64,000 nucleotides of DNA from Paragordius varius (taxonomy: Eukaryota > Nematomorpha). The notes under the pieces are model-generated. The model did no database searches, was not told the origin of the DNA, and was given only the letters and a program-made list of their open reading frames with translations. The translations under genes and the position numbers were made by a program. The stretch is taken from NCBI GenBank assembly GCA_964247055.1, contig OZ176053.1:2852001-2916000 (forward strand), in the 5' to 3' direction. This document shows, one piece after another, positions 21,408-33,899 of the stretch (the first letter of the stretch is position 1; each line of letters starts with the position of its first letter).

Positions 21408-22913
21408 AATATATTAAAAATCTGAAAAATTTATGGTTAAATTAAAATGTTAATGGGCCATCTTGAAATATTCAAAACACACTCTTGAAGTGCAAATGAT
21501 CTATATATTTAATAAAAAGACTTTACCCAATATATCGCGTTAAAAAAATGATTTGAACCCTATATGAAAAGAGAAATTAAAAAATTTCACAAAACAGAAG
21601 TAGCGTATAATTTTGACAAAACATTTATGTATAATATTTTCACAATTAGTTTTGATCCCCGAAAGCCGGGATTAATAGCCAAAAATTTAATCACAATTTT
21701 CAGGTAAAAAAATTCCTAAATCAAAAAAATGAGATATTTTTACTGGAATGAATTATATAAATTGTCTCTAATCCGCTTTTGCATCAATAAATTTAAAAAT
21801 GCTTATATTATTTTTTAAATGCGATAAGTTAAAATAAATTGTTTTACGGAATATTTGCAAATTTTCAATTCAAATTTGACGCCAGAGTGCCATTTTTTAG
21901 CTTAAATTCATGTAGGTCCTTCAAAGACCCTCTAAAAATTGTATAATTTTTAGCGATAATATTTTGTATTCAGTTTATGATTTATATTAACAAATAAAAT
22001 TTAGTTGACTCATCTTCCTCTATTGTTTCAAATTTATTTGACTAACGCGATTATATGACCTAATTACACAAATAATATCTTTTAGTCATTCTAACTGGAT
22101 TATAATTCGATATTTTTAATTTATTTTTTACCCGCACCATGCCGGGCATATAGTCAGTACCTAAAAGGGCGATTTTTACCAAAAATATTTTTATTTTTTC
22201 AATGTTCTTTTGGCAAAATAATATTTGGTATGGAAGATATTTAATGCAATATTTATTTTATTTCCAGAAAAAAATGCGATTTTTCCATTTTGGCTATAAA
22301 TAACAAAAATGATATTATTAAATAAATAACGTTAATGATTTTAATACTCCTTATTTGAGTTTTAGCTACCAATAATTCCAAACCAATTATTTCTTCTTCG
22401 CAACTATCTTCAATATAACCCTGTAAAAAAACTCATGCTTACACAAATAAGCCCACAAAATCTTAGAATTGATATATTTCTCAATCAACTTTTTTAAATA
22501 AGCTAACCCAATTGGCAAAAACTAGAAACATTGTTATATTTGCATTATAGAGTCTCAGCTTGTAATCTATTCATTATTGTGAATGCGACCGGCACCATTT
22601 GTGTTGGACATCACCCTTGTTTAAAGTATGCGTTCTGATTTTTATTATGAAACTATCAAATCGTTTTTAAGTGTCAATAAATGTTGTACTAGTTATAAAA
22701 GAGACAACATCAAGCATTACCCAAATACAATTTATTAATAACATGAAGAGATATAATGAAATAAACAAATATATCTTTATAATATATTTCTGTATATACA
22801 TATAAACTAAAATATTTTGGGTTTTGAAGAAAAGTTTGTTAAAATTCATAATCTATGTACAAAAGTTATATGTATCTGTTAAAACTACTAACATTTATAT
22901 CTTTAAAAGAAAA

Positions 22914-23960
22914 TTATAAAGAACTGGTTTCTAAAGGTGTCGAAATATCAGATATTATAGTAGTTGCTGTGATATTTTTTGAAACGACTATGTCAACATT
23001 GTTTTCTAAACTTTCATTATTTGCGACACCATTAGTTAGAGAAGGGTTCAAGGTTTCAGCAGCAGAGGTTAAAATAGTTTTTTCAACCGAAATATTGCGT
23101 TGTTGAATTTCGATATTGTCATTTGTTTTATCGGAATTATGGGAATGAGTCTCATCATGCATACGATGAGGTGAAGGACTTTTATTATGTGTAATCGGAT
23201 GACTTGACTTTTCAGGTGATTTACTCCGACTCCGCCTCGATTCGGTTAAAGGCGATTTAGACCGAGCTCTATTGGAATGATCCACATCTAATGCCACCAT
23301 AGTCGGTTGTTTAGCCTCCACACTATTGACCACAACATCATCTTTTGTCAATTTAACCTCATCTATTTCAGTTGTTCCATCCGACTTTTCTGTTATTACA
23401 GTTGTGGTTTTGATTGTTTCATTTTCCACTATAGTGGTTACAGACGTTGGCACTACAGATGATTCATCCTTGGTCTTAACAGCTACTTCATGGGATCGAT
23501 TACTTCGCCGTTTTTTGGGCGTAGCTTCAGCCGATGTATTTAAATGAGATGAATTGTTATCTTCGGATTCATCTTCATGAGATCTTATGCGGCCTTGCAA
23601 ACGCCCTGATCTACGACGACCGGAATCAGATTCTTCAAAACTAGAATTAGTTTGGCCGGAGGCAGCATCTTCCTCAATAACTTTCTTACGTTTTCGTTGA
23701 TAAGTGCCTTTACCATATACAGTAAAATCAAAATCAGCTCCTTTCATATCACTTTTGATAGATTTAAAATATTTATCTAATTGGGCGACATTTTTAAATA
23801 TTTGACCATCAGGACTAGAAAATTAAATAAATAATAATAACTTGGAAATTGTAATTTCAAATTTGGATTTATTTTTTCCAGGCCTTTCAATTACATTTCT
23901 TTTCCACCCTTCTGGGAGATTTGTATCAGTATATAAAACTGAAGGAGCTTCCTTTTCCAT
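22914..23960 (-). CDS. Methyl-CpG-binding domain protein, MBD4/MeCP2-type
   Basis: Chromatin protein predicted to bind methylated CpG. Two coding exons, 23960-23842 and 23814-22914, separated by a 27-nt intron, give 339 aa. The MBD spans about residues 15-75: LPEGWKRNV, then FEITISNPDGQIFKNVAQLD and ADFDFTVYGKG. The order LPEGW...NPxGx.F...FDFTV is the MeCP2/MBD4 arrangement (MeCP2 has LPEGWTRKL and NDFDFTVTGRG) rather than MBD2/3. The rest is disordered: a basic RKRKK cluster, RRRSGRLQGR (AT-hook-like), an acidic stretch, then Arg-Ser-rich RRSRSKSPEKS. No DNA glycosylase domain follows, so it is not a full MBD4. The start ATG (23960) follows an in-frame open stretch back to a good acceptor (TTTAACAG), so an upstream exon cannot be excluded. 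It diverges from the RNF8-type gene by 80 bp. Confidence 0.85.
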
Positions 23961-24040
23961 GTCTAATGTCAAGCCGCCATTTTTACAAAATAACTGTTAA
24001 ATGATTTTATGAAAAATATTTAAATACAAAATTATTTCGC
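23961..24040. promoter_or_regulatory. Putative bidirectional promoter region
   Basis: Only 80 bp separate the start codons of the MBD gene (minus) and the RNF8-type gene (plus). Both promoters or 5' leaders must therefore lie here or overlap the neighbouring gene's first exon. No clear TATA or initiator element can be assigned. The acceptor-like TTTAACAG on the minus strand (24000-23994) suggests the MBD transcript may start farther away, inside the neighbour. Confidence 0.45.
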
Positions 24041-27000
24041 ATGTCAAATTTTCGCCTGATATCACAAAATAAAAATATATCCGATATAATCCTGAAAAAT
24101 GAACAAGTTAAAATCTTTTTTTATTTTTTAGGTTGTAATAGGGCGTGCTTGTGATGCGGATGTTATTATATCAGATAAATCCATATCTAAAAAGCATGTT
24201 AAATTTTTAAAAAATAATGAAGGTTTTTGGACAATATATGACTTAGTAAACATTTTCCATAATCTTTAGAGCCTTAATGGAACACTGGTTAATAATGTTA
24301 AAATAGAGCCAAAAAAAGAAATTTTATTGCAGGATCAGGATTGTATTAGCTTGAATAAATTTTATAATTTTAAGTAACTTATTTTTTTATTGCAGATTTT
24401 CACAGGATGAAAAACTCTCTCTTCATAAATCTAAAAAATTTAAAAGTGATTCATCTCAAGATACAGTTAATAATTATCATAATTCTTTTAGGTTAATGAA
24501 TTTTCAAGAAAATCTATTTCATCCTTAAGCCCAAAGTAATTATTATCCGTAATAAATTAATTAGTATGATTAAATTGTTGGCACAATTAAAATCTGAAAT
24601 CTTTACCAAAGATGAAGTTATAGAAACTTTAAAGAAAGAAAACGATACCAAAAAAGTATAAAATGTTATTTTATAGATGAATAGCTTAAATTGGAAGAAC
24701 AAAAAATTGTGATTGAGCGTGAATTTAAGGCCAAACATGACTCATTAATGCAAGAAAAAATTAGTGCTTTGCAAGATCTTACAAGAAATAACCAAAATTT
24801 ACAAAATCAATTAGCAGACGTCATTAAAGAAAAACTTGCCGCCGAATCCGAATGTGTAGAATTCAAAGAAAAATTTGCCAATTCTCAAGCCCTTATTAGT
24901 GCGTTTTTTATGAATATAATTAATTTTTGAATATTAAAATTGGTAAATTTACTTATTATTTCTGTTGTAATTTGGTGCCTTTTCTCTCAATCGTTATGTA
25001 TTGATATTCAATTTTAATTTATTTTGGTTTTGCACATTACATTTATTTAGAGGAACAGGATAAATAGTTTCTTAGGTGATATTAGCTTATTCTGGCTAAT
25101 ATTTTTTTTAAAATTAATAAAACAGATTTCATAAACCATTTCTGCCTTTATGACGCTTGTAAAGACAGTTTAGTATATAATACACGATAAAATACGTAAC
25201 TAGAGACGTTCGTTCACCCCTTCTAATAACCTCAATATGGATTATTATTTGATTCACGACTTTTTTAATTTTTTATAAATTAGATATTTAAAACTTTTGT
25301 CACGCATACACTCTGATTTGTTCAGCGCTAATATATTTTTTTTCTGTAATATAATCAATTTAAAATGCTTGTTTATATTAACGAATAATCTAAAAAAATG
25401 ATGGCCTAAATTTTTTTTAATTATAATATTGAATATATCAAAAGCACTTTTTATATTATATAGTTTTAAAACTTGGCGACTAAATATTTTTGCAAAAATT
25501 GTCATTTTATAGAAAGGCAGTGCGGGCTAAATACAGGAGCAATTCATAAAAAATAGCTCGACTATCTTTGGCCCAGTTGTTTCAAAAAATCCATTTTTGA
25601 ATTTAAATGGGCGCACACGTATTCAGAATCAACAATACAATTCTTAAGTCAATAAAATTATTTTTAAAAAGTTTATATGGCTAAAGTTTAATTGAAAGTT
25701 TACTTTATCAAACACTATATTTGATGATATATTTAAATTTTTTAACTTTTCAATTTGAATATTAAGCACCTCTGAAAATTAAACGTTAGCCAATATTCTA
25801 CATTTTAATAGTTTTAATATTTGTAATTTTTAATATATGGTTCAAAATTATTTTTATCTCATTATATTGGTTTAATATTGACTGTGGTGACTCCTTATTT
25901 AAAGACTGGTTAAGTGCTTGATGAAAACCATAGGCTTTATTTATTGGCGCTGTTTATTTGACAAAGTTCAGTTGTGCACAAATATCCAATATCTTTAGAT
26001 GAACAAGAACTTCAAATTAAAGACTTGCAAGAGAATAAATCTCGATTAGAGCAAAGCCTTAAATTGTGCGAACAAGAACGTGATTTTTATGTTTTACAAA
26101 ATCAGCAACAGTTAGAACAGAAAAAAACTGCCTTCTTTTTGGATGACTCTAATCTCCTGGGTTACACGAGTCACAATAATGTTAATAATACCCTATCACC
26201 CACAAAAATGAGTTTAAATCCTGTGCAATACCGATTATTAAATCTTTTGGAGCGTGATTTCCAGTGCGTTATATGCCATGAAATACTCATTAAAGTAAAT
26301 GAATGATATAAAATTATGAATTTTATCAAAGCTAAAAATTACACTTTTGTTCGTCGTGTTGTTAATTTAAAACATGTTTTTTGTAACATTTGTTCATAAA
26401 TATAACATTTATTTCGAATTATTTTAGTTATTACATAGATATAATTTTTCTGTTTAATTTTTAGCCTTCAGTGCTAAAATGTTCTCACGTTTTTTGTGAT
26501 TATTGTCTCACAACATGGCTTCATACTAAACGACAATGTCCCGTCTGTCGGAAACAAAATTCCCAGAAATATCCAATTTTAGCGCTTGAAAATTTTTTAA
26601 ACAACATTTTTGACGTGAATTGCCAGGCTTGTGTCCTAAATAGTATGTAATTTTATAAAATTATATAAAGGTTGTATAGTCAAACTTGACCTTACCGGTA
26701 CATGAGACTACATAAATAATCCTTATTTAAATTTAGATATTTTTTACCTATTTTTTATCATGTAACCTTTTTTATGCGAAAAAGCAAGCTTTTTAATAAA
26801 CTATACGGTAAAAGGCGGATAGATTCTTTTGCCATTTTTTCATTAAGGTAGAATGTAACATTCATTAAACATTATATTTAAAATAGTCGAATGTAACATT
26901 TATTAAACATTTTATTTTGATTAAATAAAGATTGAAAAACATATCCAAAAAATTTGATTAAAGAATGATGATAAAACAATTATGTGATTATAAATATTTG

Positions 27001-30000
27001 AGTTTCTGAAACATTTTTCCATACCTAATTAAAGAAATATAAATTGTTTTTAACACACACATATTTCTTCAGTTATATATATTATATATTGATAGATAAA
27101 AATAAAACTATCAAAACCCCAAACACCAATGACAAAGAAATCGTTATTTTAGATTCTCAAACCAAAACAACATTGGATAACTCTGAACCTGAGGCTACGT
27201 CATCCAAAAATTTAAATGGCCATAATATTGATCAGATGCAACACGAAATTCACAATTCAATATTCACTAAAGAAATTCGTCAAAAACGGTGCGAACTAAT
27301 TGAATCACGGACTGAAAGAGCTTTAGCGGAAACTGCTGCCGCCGCCGCCTCTGCTAATAACCCCGCTAACCGTGGTTCAAATCAGGAAAACGGTAATTTT
27401 TTACCCGTTTTTTTATTTGTAATGGATGATTTCTATCCTCTTTAACATAAACAATTTTGAAAGGAATGAGATAAATGGTTAATATATACCATCACGTATA
27501 TTTGGATATTAGATTAACCTAAATTTACGGGGTGGCTTATAATAGTGGCATTTCCTGTATTTTTATTATCTTGAAAACTCGTTATAACTTGCAGTGTTAT
27601 ATTTTAAAACGAGTTAATAATCAATCAATTATTCACAAATACATTTATATACTAGCTAATTATTGGTACATATTATATATAATCATGGATTTGCGCATTT
27701 ATAGAACATGGCCGTGACGAATTATTTTCATCGATATACACTTTGTTCCCTGGCTTAAATAATGATAACAATAGTATCATTTTATACGATGATATGACTG
27801 ATACACGCAATGATAATGGTAGAACTAGAGGACGAAATAATTCGACTGAAAATACATGGCGTGCATTTTTGAATCATTTAAGTCATCACACATACATGGT
27901 ACTTAGTTTTTTTACGGCCTATATAGTTTTTAAAATGAAATGCAAAAGTTTTTATGAATATAAAATAGTGTGGCACAGGTCCCGTGCGGTTTCCAAAAAA
28001 TATTTTTACATCTCGCGAAAAATTTGAAATAAAAAAGACTAATAAATACTATATTTTTATCTTAGTAAAATTATAAATTTTATATCATGTACTTTAATCG
28101 TAATACTAAATTTAAATTTTATCATTGAAGATACACTTTTACGCAAAATATTTCCACCAACGGAATGATCAAAAATTATTATAATTAGCGGATGATATCC
28201 GTGATTTTTTAACAGCCCGATAAAATATAATAAAATATTTGATTTATGTTTGTTATATTTTGTTTTCAATGCGGCCCGAGAATTGTTAAACCTGATTTAA
28301 ACTATACTTAAAGCGAAACAAAAATATTATATTTGTAATATAATAATTGATTAGGCTTTTTACACCCTAAAAATGAAGACCCCTTAATTTTCTATTTAAA
28401 CTTATCTTATAATACTTATTTCGCATATAATATATGACTAATTTTTTATTATTTAAGGGGACAAACACTAGACGTAACCGTAATATTAGACCTTCAAGTA
28501 AAGCAATTTTTTTATATCATTTTATTGATTCTTTAAATGATGATTTTCAGTTCTCTCAATTTTGTTTACTTAACTATCAAAAATATATCTTTAATTTTTA
28601 TTATCATTTAACAAAACAATTTTTACATGATTTATATTTAGAAGGTTATTTATTTGTCAAATTTATTTTTGTTGCTGGCTAAAACCAATTTTTATAAGGC
28701 AATTATAAATTTTTAACCCTATTTTATTGTTTTAGGCTTGTGAAATAAGGAGTGAAGATAAATAATTAACTCACTCAATTATATATTAACAATCTAAAAT
28801 TCTGCATAACAAAACACATTTATTTATAATTTTTATTCTATGTTTTAAAAAAATTAATTTTCACCATTTTTAACGATATTTTTCTTAAGGAAGAGCAGGT
28901 AATGTCATCAATACAAATACAGCTAACCAAAGGGGGTCAAGACTGAGACCTAATACACGTTTATCAGCTCGTGAAGGTAACAATAATATTAATAACCCTC
29001 TTGATTCAGAAATCATAAATTTGGGTATTGAATCTCAACAACCATCTAACTCTAATGTTGTTGGTAAGCAGATTTTTATTGAAAAATTTTTAATTCAATT
29101 TCTCATATATACCAGGTATATTCATAACTTATTACCGATTTAATAAAATAAGACGTAATTTAAAAGTTCGCAGACGATTAATTTTAAACACACTCCATTT
29201 CCTTCTTCCGACATTTAACGACAAACACACACAAGTTGAGTTTACCAATTGCGTCTTACTTTTATGTTTTGTGCCTGTAATCAAGAACATTTTCGGCACA
29301 TATTGTCAAAAAGGATGTTAAAAGTTTTCCTTTTTGGCAGAAACATTTGATGAAAACGCTCCATCGATTTACAAATATTAAAAGTGGGATTTTGAAAGAT
29401 TGTCAACTGGTAGACCGCAGAACTATGGATGCGCTAAGTTGCAAGAGTTATTATTGACAGAAACATTACATGCCAAAAAACATTTTGGAATGGGAAAGGC
29501 CTCGGTAAAAACGAAAATTGCAAAATAAATTGTAATATCTTGTTGTGATGTCACGAAAAAAAATATTTTTGCGTCGAATCGGGACGGGTGTGAAATTTTT
29601 TTAAAGCGGAAAAATTATGGCTTTTACCTGCACACGTCCTCTCTACAATAACAAAATCGCTTCGGCAAGAAAATTATGTTGTGTGGTATGGTGGGACCAA
29701 AGCGCTATTGTTTTTGTGAACGTGAAATTGTTAATTAATACACAACATCGCAACTAGTATCTAATTGCAATTATGCTTAGAAAAACAATCATAATGGCCA
29801 GACACGACAAAGTGATTTTGCTACATAACGATGCATCATCTCATATAAAACTAGTGAAAGCACGTTAAAATCACTTTGATAGGAAATATTCCCTCAGCAA
29901 CTCTGCTGACTTAGTGTCATCTGACTACTACAAAATCGCATCAAAAATTTCCAAGACGTTGGAATATGACTTGCAGTTGTTTGCCTCAGAATTCAATCAG

Positions 30001-31406
30001 TTTTCTGGCACGACATTCATATATTATTTTGGATATGAGCGAAATGTTTAGAAGCCGATTACAATATTTTAAATAAATACCAACGGCAAAACTTATGACT
30101 ACACCTGTTTGTATTCAAATATGTTTGCATAAATAAAAACATCATAAATGGATGCTTAACTATAAATATAGATTATAATTTTTGAATGAATGATTTTAGA
30201 AGAACCTATAGATATAGCCGATGATGATGTCTCCCTAATTACACGCGTAACTCGTAATGCAAATCGCAACAATACTCCTCATCAGTCAAACAATGTCATC
30301 AATGACACGATAGCCGAAAGAGGTAATTTTGTTTGTATATTGTGTAGAAATCATGACTTAATTAAAGAAATTTATGAAAAATTAGTAATAAAGGACTAAT
30401 ATTCAATTATAAACTTACACATTTTTAAAATAGTCTTTAATATATCGCTTTCGGTTGCGATTTAAAATTAGGGATATATATGAGTAAGAGACGAGTCAAT
30501 TTTGTTGTCCCCAATTCTATTCGAAAGATTTATAATAAAAATCGATAATCAAGCACTATGCTTTTTTAAATGTTAACAAATTATATAATGTTTATACGTG
30601 TAGTTCAACCCCGAAGACCATTACGGCAAAATAGTAACAACAATGTTCCACCAACTAGTACAAGTAAATTTCAAAGTTATTATTTATTGGTTATTTTAAA
30701 AATTGAACATTTTATATATATTTCACCTAGCTTCCAAACTAATTAACTAATATTTTCCGCGCTGATACAACAGTTTAAACCCTTAAATTTTTTATTTAGT
30801 CATAAGCTCTAGGTTTAAATGATAAATGAAAAATAATCAAAACTATCGCACACCACATAATAAGAGATTAACATATAAAATCTGCACAAAAAGTGTTTGA
30901 CGAGTTTATTATTTTCTCTAAATTTATTTATTCTTACCATTTTAGTTGATTCGATATCATCGGCGTCAGACACGTCTACGGCCGAAAGCAGTAGCAATCA
31001 CAGTCCTCTTAGTCTTGGTTCCATGTTAAATTCCGATATGGATGGATCCTTTTATGAAGGGCCATGGGATTCATATGACGATTTCTATGACTATACCGAT
31101 AATGAATTGGAAATGGATGAACTAAATTTTTTAGAATCTGTTCTTGCCAATGCATCTTCAAACAGTCGCCATAACAATAACAATAATCGAAGGAGAAATA
31201 CGCGAGGTGTTTCGAGAAATGTTCGAGGAAATAATAGGAATCAGGGATTGAGAAGACGCCCAATAGGGAGATCAACCGCTGTTAGTAATAGAGCAAACAC
31301 AGCAAATCGAAATTTTAGTAGCGGTAACAACAATAATGATAGAAGCAATATGGCTCAAAGGCCGCGAAGAAATAATATTGGTCAAAGGACAAGTCGACGA
31401 CGCTGA
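24041..31406 (+). CDS. RNF8-type FHA-RING E3 ubiquitin ligase, 15 exons
   Basis: Predicted nuclear E3 ligase of the RNF8 group, which binds phospho-threonine at DNA breaks and ubiquitinates chromatin. Exons: 24041-24106, 24132-24245, 24270-24373, 24396-24491, 24565-24655, 24685-24898, 25999-26294, 26465-26642, 27096-27392, 27705-27898, 28458-28497, 28890-29063, 30200-30322, 30604-30663, 30946-31406; 835 aa. FHA domain, residues about 1-90: VVIGR (23-27), SxxH (41-44), SLNGT (61-65). Coiled coil about 150-280. RING C3HC4: C318, C321, C333, H335, C338, C341, C352, C355, with spacing identical to human RNF8. Human RNF8 ends shortly after the RING; here about 470 further residues follow, with an Ala-rich helix, acidic patch (YEGPWDSYDDFYDYTD) and an Asn/Arg-rich end. 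Tail exons keep phase, but a stop at 26649 would end an unspliced short form. Four introns are 22-29 nt. CHFR is less likely because its PBZ finger is absent. Confidence 0.88.
29112..30108 (+). mobile_element. Decayed mariner transposon (mauritiana-like)
   Basis: Inside intron 12 of the RNF8-type gene. The left end CCAGGTATATTCATAAC follows TA; the right end is the imperfect inverse (GACTACACCTGT), resembling the CCAGGTGTA termini of mauritiana-type mariners. Transposase traces appear in three frames: KWDFERLSTGRPQNYG, CGMVGPKRYCFCE (compare WWDQxGxxYYELL), and RHDKVILLHNDASSHIKLVK followed by SADLVSSDYY (the HDNAxxH and SDYH catalytic-region motifs). Several frameshifts and stops show it is dead. 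Confidence 0.85.
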
Positions 31407-31540
31407 TATACATTGATTTTTGATATTGCATTAACCTTTTTTTATAAACTAGCTTTTGCGTTATTCATTGATTAACTTTATTAATGTATACACATATTGG
31501 ACATTAATGTTTTATTCATACATATCATTGAATAAATAGT
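31407..31540 (+). terminator. 3' UTR and candidate poly(A) signal of the RNF8-type gene
   Basis: An AATAAA hexamer lies at 31531-31536, about 125 bp after the stop codon. It is the first canonical hexamer downstream. In such A+T-rich DNA chance occurrence is likely, so confidence is moderate. Confidence 0.4.
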
Positions 31541-32795
31541 AAATTGTATATATGATCACACGGTAAATTGAAGGAATATGGCACTCTTAGAAACTCAATT
31601 TTTTTTAATTAAATTCCTTATTACTGCACGGTTTATGTTTTTAATTCAACCTCTAAACTTTTTCATTTAAATTCTTATCTTATGCATTTTCGATAAATAA
31701 ATTAAATATTGCATCTTTATAAAGTTAGTCAAATTTAAATTTATGTAAATAATGTTAATAAATGTTTTAATATTTATTTTCCCATATTATAATACTGATT
31801 CACACGTATATTTGTTTCAAAATGCGTAAAAAATCAAACTAAAATATTATAAACAATTGTTTACCGATATCTTGCCATTACTCATAAATCCTATCAAATG
31901 TAAAGCTAACGCAACTAACAAAACTTGAAGCGTCACTTTAAAGAGTTTAGGAATTATAGTTAGGCATACGCAAATCACATAAATTACAGCGATTCTTAAG
32001 GGTGGAACCAAAGGCATTCCTAGTATTGACTGAAGACTAAATTTTTTACATATGTCTTACATATGAATATATTAAATGAATTCCAATCATCCTTTATTTA
32101 AAAATTGTCTGCTCCTTCCTCTTTACACTTTACAATATTCTGATCTATATAAAAATAATATATAATAGGATTGTAATTGGTATTATTTTGGGCTTAAATC
32201 ATTTAATTAAACTTAGATACAGTAAGGTATATTTAATTTTATTCAATTAGAATAGCTTTTTTCACCTATTTATGGTCCCATCTTAACATGAATAATTAAA
32301 TCAGCAATTTAAGCAGTTTTGTTTAGTAGTAGCCATTAAAAACTTTTTTCAAAAAACTTCTCTAGCAATTCATTAAATTTTTATTTTTTTGCCTTCAATG
32401 ATATTGGGTTGTCCCCAAAGATAAAAGTGGTTAAAAATTACTGTTTAAAGAATTGTTTTAGTAAAAATTTATATATCTAACCTTCTCCTCCTGTGTTAAT
32501 TATACAACAGAATTTTCCAGTATATTAACTCATAGAGTCGCAGATTGAGATAGCTCCAAAACACGATTAAACAAATAGCTGATATTAGTATTGATAAAAA
32601 TCAAAAATTTTGGTAAATTAAATGTGTTCCATAATTATTTATTTAAATAATCCATTATTTACAGTTATTTGTAAGATTCACAATCAAAAAATAGAAAAAA
32701 ATTAGTGGCAAAATAGTTTAAGATAAGAATTTTGCAATTTCAAAACATTTGAAAAAATTGTATCATGAGCCTATGCTAAAGAAAGCCTATTTTTA

Positions 32796-33899
32796 ACACG
32801 GATACAACTTAATTTTAGTCCTTCGATTCAAATTGGGGTAGTTAAATACCCCAGACCTGTTTAAAAGTAAATTCTTTTAAAAATATGGAAGGAATCCAAA
32901 CCATGGCAAAATTTTGCACTTATATAACATCAATAAACCGATATAAAAAAAATTTATTCAAAAATACTTGATATTACTTATTTTAAGCTATAACCGAAAG
33001 GTACAAATTTAATCAACGTGACATGTTTGGTAAAATTGAAAAATAATACAAAATAAACCGCTCTTTCTATTTCTATCAATGTTAGATGTAATTTAAATAA
33101 AAAATCAGCTTTAATTTTACCCTTAAAATTAACACTTCGATTCAAATTGGGGTATCTAAGTACCCCAGACTAAATTTAAATTAAAATTTTTAAAAAACTA
33201 CTGAAGGAAACGGTCCCAATTTAAATCTATGCTCTTTCCTGATAAATATTATATAAATATGCCAAAATATCTTGATAAAATTTTGTTTTGAAAAAAAAGT
33301 TCCATCTCAAACTACTTCGACGCCATTTTTATTTTACAAAAATTTTGCAAAATATCGTCTTCATCCAATTTTAAGGGTAAAACTAAAGCTTATTTTTTAT
33401 ATAAATTACATCTAACATTGATTGAAATAGAAAAAGCGGTTTGTTTTGTATTATTTTTTAATTTTACAATTTGACACATGTCACGTTGACTAAATTTTTA
33501 CCTTTCAGTTTTAGCTCAAAATAAGTAATATCAACTATTTTTGAATAAATTTTTTTATATATTTCGGTTTATTAATGTTATATAAGTGCAAAATTTTGCC
33601 ATGGTTTCGATTGCTTCCATACTTTGTAAAGTTGATTTTAACCAGGCCTGGGGTATCCAACTACCCCAATTTGAATCGCAGGACTAAAATGAGTGTGTTG
33701 TATCCAAGTGTTAAATGAAGACGATATTTTGCAAAAATTTTGTAAAATAAAAATGGCGTCGAAGTAGTTTGACATGGAACTTCTTTTTCAAAACAAAATT
33801 TTATTTAGATATTTTGGCATGACCGTTTCATTCAGTATTTTTTTCAAAAACTTAAATTCAGTCTGAAGTATTTAGGTACCCCAATTTGAATTGAAGTGT
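32796..33899. mobile_element. Hairpin MITE (GGGGTA family), outer copy A
   Basis: Starts ACACGGATACAACTTAATTT and ends TTTGAATTGAAGTGT, flanked by TA on both sides. Just inside each end lies a short hairpin, GGGGTAGTTAAATACCCC on the left and a decayed relative on the right. Without the nested copy B (33132-33711) its length would be about 524 bp, in line with other copies. No coding capacity; TA duplication suggests Tc1/mariner-type mobilisation. Confidence 0.75.
33132..33711. mobile_element. Hairpin MITE (GGGGTA family), copy B nested in copy A
   Basis: Inverse orientation to copy A. Starts ACACTTCGATTCAAATTGGG, with hairpin GGGGTATCTAAGTACCCC, and ends ATCCAAGTGT, with TA at 33130-33131 and 33712-33713. 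The interruption splits a sequence that is continuous in the copy near 47690 (TTAAAATTATATGAAGACGA). Confidence 0.8.

Larger units (their letters stand above)
18143..21502. mobile_element. MITE of the CATTTGCACTTC family, split by a Helitron-like insertion
   Basis: The left end ATACCATTTGCACTTCAAAA plus about 350 bp following it, and the right end CTCTTGAAGTGCAAATGAT with about 90 bp preceding it, together correspond to the intact ~475-bp MITE at 54491-54965 (for example CGTGTATCATTCATCTTTTT and AGAAACCGTATATCTTTATA). The 2.9-kb block 18499-21407 interrupts this MITE internally, so it arrived later. Confidence 0.75.
14023..22913. other. Gene-free repeat-rich block between moesin and the MBD gene
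   Basis: No exon could be supported on either strand across almost 8.9 kb. Contents I can name: two Helitron-like copies (15818-16422 minus, 18499-21407 plus), a host MITE around the larger copy, a palindromic MITE at about 17710-17870, part of a hairpin MITE ending near 17229, and a diverged dispersed repeat at about 14600-15170 that resembles 44950-45450. The block is locally G+C-richer inside the Helitron-like copies. The moesin promoter must lie at its left end. Confidence 0.7.

Noticed and set aside
23326-23547. 73-codon plus-strand frame opposite the MBD protein tail
   Set aside because: Shadow of the long minus-strand coding exon, which is supported by the MBD and phase-consistent splicing.
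26643-26651. Termination of the RNF8-type protein at the TAA at 26649
   Set aside because: A good donor (GTATGT) precedes it and the following exons continue the phase to 31406, so the spliced long form is preferred; the short form remains possible.
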